Below are positions 17,338 to 21,383 of a stretch of 21,383 nt of DNA, in pieces. The notes under the pieces were generated by a model, which made no database searches, had not been told where the DNA came from, and saw nothing but the letters and a program-made list of their open reading frames with translations. The DNA comes from Cochliopodium minus (lineage: Eukaryota > Discosea > Himatismenida > Cochliopodiidae): contig JAMYWO010000084.1 in NCBI GenBank assembly GCA_024220525.1, forward strand, positions 53,395-74,777. Direction: 5' to 3'. Within the stretch, counting starts at the first letter, position 1. Each line of letters opens with the position of its first letter. Made by a program: the position numbers and the translations under genes.

Positions 17338-17728
17338 GCATAGGGGAAATTTTTTTTTCTTTTTTAATATGTGTCCGGACCTCCAGACACATATTTTTAA
17401 CACTATAAAAAAAATCATTCATCTCTATATTGGAGATATAACTTCTAATATACAATTGATATTACATACAGTGTATGGTGATTCGCATAATTATGAAAAT
17501 TATTTTTCCTTATGTAATTAAGATATGTCATTCTCGGCATAATGACTATCCCCCAAATTTTTTTTTTTTGTCAAATCATTTGAATGCAATATAAAGATAA
17601 AGTGATTTCAATTTGACAACATAATTTAAAGAATTATACTTGAAATGATCTGATATAAACAGAGCTCAAAAATTGATGCTAAGAAATTTCGAATAATTCA
17701 AGATTTTTGCAATTTTTTATAAAAAATA
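17338..17728 (+). repeat. Dispersed repeat, copy B (longest copy), with 102-bp extra segment
   Basis: Positions 17343-17371 and 17474-17516 match the kinase-intron copy C (reverse-complemented); 17515-17728 match copy A in the F-box/SPRY intron. Copy B therefore joins two blocks seen separately elsewhere. Between the C-matching halves lies an extra 102 bp (17372-17473), from TGTCCGGACC to ACATACAGTG, absent from copy C. No long open frame. Class (MITE-like or other) cannot be decided. Confidence 0.75.
17366..17395. repeat. 10-bp perfect hairpin at the edge of the 102-bp segment
   Basis: Arms AATATGTGTC (17366-17375) and GACACATATT (17386-17395) are exact reverse complements around a GC-rich 10-nt loop CGGACCTCCA. 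The hairpin spans the left junction of the segment missing in copy C. Confidence 0.7.
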
Positions 17729-17838
17729 TCACATATAATGTAAGAAATTTCATACTATTGATTTTTGATTGAAGCTAAGATAATCCCAATATTAAAATTT
17801 CATTAAATTCAATTAAAAATGATTGTTTTTTAAAATTT

Positions 17839-18558
17839 TTGATTCTTTCAAGTAAATTTGAAAAAAGAAAAATAGATGAAAAGGCAATAAAAAGGATGAT
17901 CTCACAGGGGGGAAGTCCAGACTATTTGGCCAGAGTACTGATGATCGACAAAAAAGCGAATGAAAAACTGATAAAGTTGTTGCTAGAAAGTAGGGCAGAT
18001 CCAAACTACAAGAACCCAACCACAAAAAAAACGACAATGCAAATAGCCTTTGAAGATTTCGACAAATATTTCAAGATACTCCAATTGTTCATGGAACATG
18101 GCGGAGATCTCGCTAAAATGAGATTTGTTATGGAATTTGATCAATATAGTGTTGAAAAGTGTCTGAGAGAAACGATGATGGGCAACAAAAAAGCCAAGTT
18201 TTTCTGTTTGGCCAATCATTTCGATTATTTGTCTTTTTTCGACGAAGACAACTACAGTTCTTCAAATAAAAATTTTGTAGATGATTTAGAAGATATTCAA
18301 TGCTATATAAAGAACGGCGGCTCTGTTTGGAGTTTGCAGGACCACCATCTTTTCCCTCTTCGCTTCCAAAGAGCTGTTTTCACTTTTGTCACTTGCTTGA
18401 ATGTCTCCACTCAAAAAAAAAAACTTTTCAACAAGATCCCCAAGCCCATCATTCAGATCATCCTCAGGTATTACGACCAAAGATCCAAACTTTATGTCAC
18501 TTCTCTTGAGAATTCTTTATCATTATATTTAAAGATCATAAATAGTCGAAATTTGTAA
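17839..18558 (+). CDS. Ankyrin-type repeat protein (5' end unresolved)
   Basis: An open frame of about 239 codons ends at TAA. It has no ATG at its left end; the first in-frame ATG is at 17896. TTCTTTCAAG just before 17856 could be a splice acceptor, so a 5' exon may lie upstream, beyond repeat copy B. Two ankyrin-like helical repeats are visible: KLIKLLLESRADPNYKN, then KYFKILQLFMEHGGDLAKM. The middle is charged and carries IQCYIKNGGSVWSLQDHH, a possible degenerate third repeat. The C-terminus has IPKPIIQIILRYYDQRSK, resembling an F-box or SOCS-box-like helix, so the protein could be a ubiquitin-ligase adaptor. That role is only suggested by the domain order. No catalytic motif. Confidence 0.55.
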   Translation: MILSSKFEKRKIDEKAIKRMISQGGSPDYLARVLMIDKKANEKLIKLLLESRADPNYKNPTTKKTTMQIAFEDFDKYFKILQLFMEHGGDLAKMRFVMEFDQYSVEKCLRETMMGNKKAKFFCLANHFDYLSFFDEDNYSSSNKNFVDDLEDIQCYIKNGGSVWSLQDHHLFPLRFQRAVFTFVTCLNVSTQKKKLFNKIPKPIIQIILRYYDQRSKLYVTSLENSLSLYLKIINSRNL

Positions 18559-18793
18559 TCAAAAATGTTATCATACTTGTTTTTTAAAAATTAAAAATTT
18601 TTGCAATTCTTATTTCTTTTTTTTTTATATGAATTTTCAATATTATCTTAAAAAAAAAGAAACTTTTTCTTCCTGACATCAGATATAAAAATATAAAAAG
18701 ATTGCATAAAAAGTAAAACATTACGACATGGCTACAGTTTTACTCTTTCAAAATGTTTTAAATAATTTTTAAATGGTTTCCTCTAAACTGTAT

Positions 18794-19318
18794 TTATATT
18801 CTTTTTTCGATCTTTCGAAAAATGAGTGACTCTCTTGGCAACATTATCAAATCTCCCTTCATGAGCGACAAAACTACAAAAAAAATAAACTTCGGCAGCT
18901 TCAAATTATATGAGATCCTCAAAATCAAAACCAAATTGAGGAGCATCCCTTCTAGATCCTCCCTTTTTAACTTTGATTGATAATGAATGTAGATTTTGTA
19001 AGGTCCTATCTCAAATGGATCATTTTTGTATGCTCCTGATGTTCCATTCGATATCACAACTGTCTCATACATTGATGGATGTGGATGCAGAATTCCCCTG
19101 ATATCATAATTTTTCTCGTTCAAAACCAACATCTCATCCAGTTTCCTCATGTGTTTATAATCATGGGCAGTAAAGTATATTGTGCAAATATAGATATTAT
19201 CTTGGAAGGAAGTAGATTTGATGTATTTTTCGATGATTTGCAAATTTGGTTCTTTCGATGATTTATCCTTTGGGATGAACATGAATTCACCCTCATAATT
19301 GATATAAAAATTATCCAT
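18794..19318 (-). CDS. Orphan tandem paralogue 1, 174 residues
   Basis: Uninterrupted frame starting MDNFYINYEGEFMFIPKDK, with ten A's right before the ATG. No family recognised. It shares with its neighbour an N-terminal (E)YxGExMFIPK motif, a KEP a few residues on, an IRG/ICG strand in the middle, the block E-I-G-P-Y-K-I-Y, a (R/K)xxDLE helix, LxLILRxSxNLKLPKF, and a final LSxMxxDxIxxPxE. The C-terminal LPKF...LSLM stretch resembles helix pairs in adaptor proteins, but that is weak. No signal peptide, membrane segment, metal site or active-site motif. Intronless, unlike most genes here. Confidence 0.6.
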   Translation of the reverse strand: MDNFYINYEGEFMFIPKDKSSKEPNLQIIEKYIKSTSFQDNIYICTIYFTAHDYKHMRKLDEMLVLNEKNYDIRGILHPHPSMYETVVISNGTSGAYKNDPFEIGPYKIYIHYQSKLKREDLEGMLLNLVLILRISYNLKLPKFIFFVVLSLMKGDLIMLPRESLIFRKIEKRI

Positions 19319-19430
19319 TTTTTTTTTATATTTCTGAAAAAAACAATATATAAAACATTTGATGGTAACTGGTAAATTTAAAATTTAATTAGATATCTTT
19401 TAAAGAATGAAACTTAAAAAATAATACAAT

Positions 19431-19988
19431 TTAATTTTTAATTTCTTTTTTGTTCCGAAAAATATATTCGAACACTCCCTCCTTGGGTATCAAAATAAAA
19501 TCGTTCTGCATGTGAGAGAGAATTTTGAGGTAAAGAAACTTGGGTAACTTCAAGTTGTGGGAGAGTCTCAAAATCAAGATGAGATGGAGGATCACCCACT
19601 CGAGATCATCCATCCTGAGCCGAGAATAGATGAGCTTGTAGATTCGATAGGGACCCAACTCGATATGATTCGGATCACATGTCCTCACAGCCCCTTTCCA
19701 GATCAACATGAGATTCGATGGAAACCCAGATGATTTGTGGGTAATTGTCGTGATGAGTCCACAGATATCGAATTCATCGCTATTTTCCTCAATCATATCT
19801 CTCAGATGATTGTGGATCATGAACAGATTATATTCGTAATCTTGTCTCAAATATTTATATGCCCCTTCTCCCGAAGAGGGGATCTTGCTCAGGCATTTTT
19901 GATTGAAATTATTAAATGTAGGTTCTTTGATCAGCTGATTCTTTTTTTTTGGGATAAACATTATTTCCCCATTGTATTCAATCAGCAT
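19431..19988 (-). CDS. Orphan tandem paralogue 2, 185 residues
   Basis: Uninterrupted frame starting MLIEYNGEIMFIPKKKNQ, with thirteen A's before the ATG; 112 bases separate its stop from the start of paralogue 1. Corresponding blocks are IKEPTF, FDICGLIT, HIELGPYRIYK, MDDLEW, LHLILILRLSHNLKLPKFLY and LSHMQNDFILIPKEG. Same length class and order as paralogue 1 with clear divergence, so the tandem duplication is not recent. The middle (SGEGAYKYLRQDYEYN) differs most. Its coding sequence is noticeably less AT-rich than that of paralogue 1. Function unknown. Confidence 0.62.
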   Translation of the reverse strand: MLIEYNGEIMFIPKKKNQLIKEPTFNNFNQKCLSKIPSSGEGAYKYLRQDYEYNLFMIHNHLRDMIEENSDEFDICGLITTITHKSSGFPSNLMLIWKGAVRTCDPNHIELGPYRIYKLIYSRLRMDDLEWVILHLILILRLSHNLKLPKFLYLKILSHMQNDFILIPKEGVFEYIFRNKKEIKN

Positions 19989-20554
19989 TTTTTTTTTTTT
20001 TGAATTTTAATTTTGATTAAATTTGTTTCAAAAATGTGAAATTTAAAGATTTGTTTCATTTGTCAACTATTTAATCAAGAAAGTGTTTTGATTTTTTTAT
20101 CTCTTTCCGAAAATAAATTTGTTTGAAATTCTTTTTCTTCTTTATATTGTCTCAATACACTTAAAAAAGAACATTTACAATCTCATAGTAGTTTCAATAG
20201 TTCCAAACCTTTCAATTATTTTCAAAAAAGAAAGAACTAAAAATCAAAAAAAAACAAACTATCCCCATTCAAAAAATTGATATCGATTTTTTTATTTTTT
20301 AATAATGTTCAGTGGTAAAAACCAAAGTTCTAGTTATTTTTATTTATTTTTTGGTTTTATTATTCGTTTTATTTTTGATTTTTGTTTTTATTTTTATTTT
20401 TGTTTTGGATTTTTATTATTTAGTTTTATTCTTCATTATATTTTTATTTTTTATTTTTTATTTTATTTTTTTATCTTATTTTTATTTTTTATTTTTTAAT
20501 AATGAAATTGGAGATTTTTTTTGTTTCACAATAAAATTTTTTTATTCGTTTCTT
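19989..20554. other. Intergenic, T-rich low-complexity DNA
   Basis: Contains the promoter side of orphan paralogue 2 and the 3' side of the right-hand chitobiase-like gene. From about 20330 to 20520 it is T-rich with interspersed TTTTTA units; frames here are Phe/Tyr/Leu runs with no coding character. No RNA gene seen. Confidence 0.5.
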
Positions 20555-21150
20555 TTAATTGTATTCATGATATCTAACAGCGTCCCACATTTGCTTGACC
20601 ATATAAGGGTTATTATTGTCAATGAAATCTCCACAAAAGACAGCAGTGCCAATGAAGTTTTTCTGTTGGGCGTACCTCGTTTTTACTTCCAAACTTTGGT
20701 GGTTGTCGTACCACATCTGGTGAGTTTTGCCTTGGTTGTCTACGTAATTGAAAAATGGGGTCTGACTTTCGTATGTTTATAAAAAAATTGAAATTAATTA
20801 TTTGATTAATTAATCACAAAAAAATAAGTTTTCAACTTAATTTCCATTTTTAAAATAATGAAATGAATTTTTTTGTTGATTTAATTTAAATTATTATTAT
20901 TTTTTTTATTATTTATTTTTTTCAAAAAAAATAAAATAAAATGAAGCACCAAAATAAATAAAATATAGTTTGATTTTACCTCCCTTCGTCCCACATGGTG
21001 CCAGTTCTGTTTATTAATTTGATGTATTATTTTTCAATTTGTTTTTTTTTTTTTTTTTTACGTTGAATTTTGGAGTAGTTGGTAAATTTGGTCATAGTTA
21101 ATTTCAGGTCCATCAGCATCTTTCAGTTGAAAGTACATCGAAAGGATTAT
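20555..21150 (-). CDS. GH18 di-N-acetylchitobiase-like protein, C-terminal exons (partial)
   Basis: Exons on the minus strand: about 21150-21062, 21006-20980 and 20765-20555, in phase and ending at TAA. They read SMYFQLKDADGPEINYDQIY, QLLQNST, TGTMWDEGS (Ser split by the intron), QTPFFNYVDNQGKTHQMWYD, NHQSLEVKTRYAQ, then FIGTAVFCGDF and a tail with MVKQMWDAVRYHEYN. This follows human chitobiase closely in order: SDAAGRQVPYKTI, NLWDKDQRAPYYNY, HQVWYDNPQSISLKATY, GIGMWNANCLDY, EEMWEVL. The middle exon is only 27 nt. The upstream part, including the catalytic motif, is off the right edge or lost in the terminal T-rich DNA. It has the same orientation as the N-terminal fragment at 1-736 but cannot be joined to it within this window; the two are probably separate paralogues. 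Confidence 0.78.
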
Positions 21151-21383
21151 TTTTGTTTTTAAATTTCTTTATTAGTTTTTTTATTTTTAACAAACTTTTG
21201 ACTGTTGTAAAATTTTCCGACAGTTTATTTTATTTTTTATTTATTATTTTTTATTGTTTATTTTTTTATTTTTTATTTTTTTATTTTTTCTTTTTTATAT
21301 TATATCTTTTTTTTATTTTTTTATTTTTTTATTTTTTTATTTTTTTATTTTTTTATTTTTTTATTTTTTTATTTTTTTATTTT
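21151..21383. repeat. T-rich low complexity ending in an ATTTTTTT microsatellite
   Basis: From about 21220 the sequence is T-rich with TTTTTA-type units; from about 21315 to the end it is a regular 8-bp array of A plus seven T's. No coding frame. Such an array is a plausible reason for an assembly to stop here. Confidence 0.85.

Noticed and set aside
17336-17521. 60-codon plus-strand frame across repeat copy B
   Set aside because: It crosses the 102-bp segment missing from copy C and starts without an ATG in a T-run. The equivalent frame is interrupted in copy C, so it is not a conserved coding region.
20305-20782. Plus-strand frames rich in Phe/Tyr/Leu at the right end
   Set aside because: They arise from T-rich simple sequence and from the antisense of the chitobiase C-terminal exon.
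1-21383. Ciliate-type or other reassigned stop codons suggested by the very short intron
   Set aside because: Genes end at TAA (kinase, GH5, CxxC) and TAG, and no conserved domain reads through an in-frame stop, so the standard code fits.
1-21383. CRISPR arrays, tRNA or rRNA genes, viral or retroelement genes
   Set aside because: No regularly spaced repeats, no recognisable tRNA box A/B or rRNA sequence, and no reverse transcriptase, integrase or capsid-like frames were seen.

Overview
The window is very AT-rich nuclear DNA of a eukaryotic microbe. Genes are broken by many short AT-rich GT-AG introns and separated by A/T homopolymer tracts. TAA, TAG and TGA all behave as stops, so the standard code is used. 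The gene set (chitobiase, F-box/SPRY, ankyrin, nicotinamide riboside kinase, cellulase, AOC/dirigent-like barrel) and the A-runs directly before many ATGs suggest a free-living amoeboid protist. I cannot name the lineage. Gene models below were built by hand from reading frames, splice phase and remembered family motifs; no alignment was run.

Layout. 1-736 (-): 5' exons of a GH18 di-N-acetylchitobiase-like gene running off the left edge. 1099-1389 (-): end of an allene-oxide-cyclase/dirigent-like protein. 1733-3091 (-): a PLOD-type glycosyltransferase with a 19-nt intron and one apparent 1-nt frameshift. 3299-4898 (+): nicotinamide riboside kinase, five exons. 5306-6407 (+): GH5 endoglucanase in eight short exons, with its N-terminal third missing. 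6912-8643 (-): F-box/SPRY protein. 9697-11597 (+): a 550-residue protein made of twelve CxxC...CxxC modules, four per exon in three exons. 11770-14760 (-): acyltransferase-3 (OafA-like) fused to an SGNH domain, seven exons. 15792-16978 (+): a second CxxC-module protein with two modules and a disordered tail. 17119-17277 (+): a small acidic ORF. 17839-18558 (+): an ankyrin-type protein with an unresolved 5' end. 18794-19318 and 19431-19988 (-): two tandem paralogues of an unrecognised family. 20555 to about 21150 (-): C-terminal exons of another chitobiase-like gene, cut off at the right by a T-rich microsatellite.

How genes relate. Several products handle glycans or cell surface (two chitobiase-like genes, GH5 cellulase, PLOD-type glycosyltransferase, acyltransferase-3/SGNH). 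That fits a phagotroph or wall-forming protist, but nothing shows co-regulation. The most novel content is the CxxC-module family with its exon-by-exon 4+4+4 design. The tandem orphan pair, the very short intron, and a dispersed repeat family (three partial copies, two inside introns, one carrying an extra 102-bp segment) also deserve attention.
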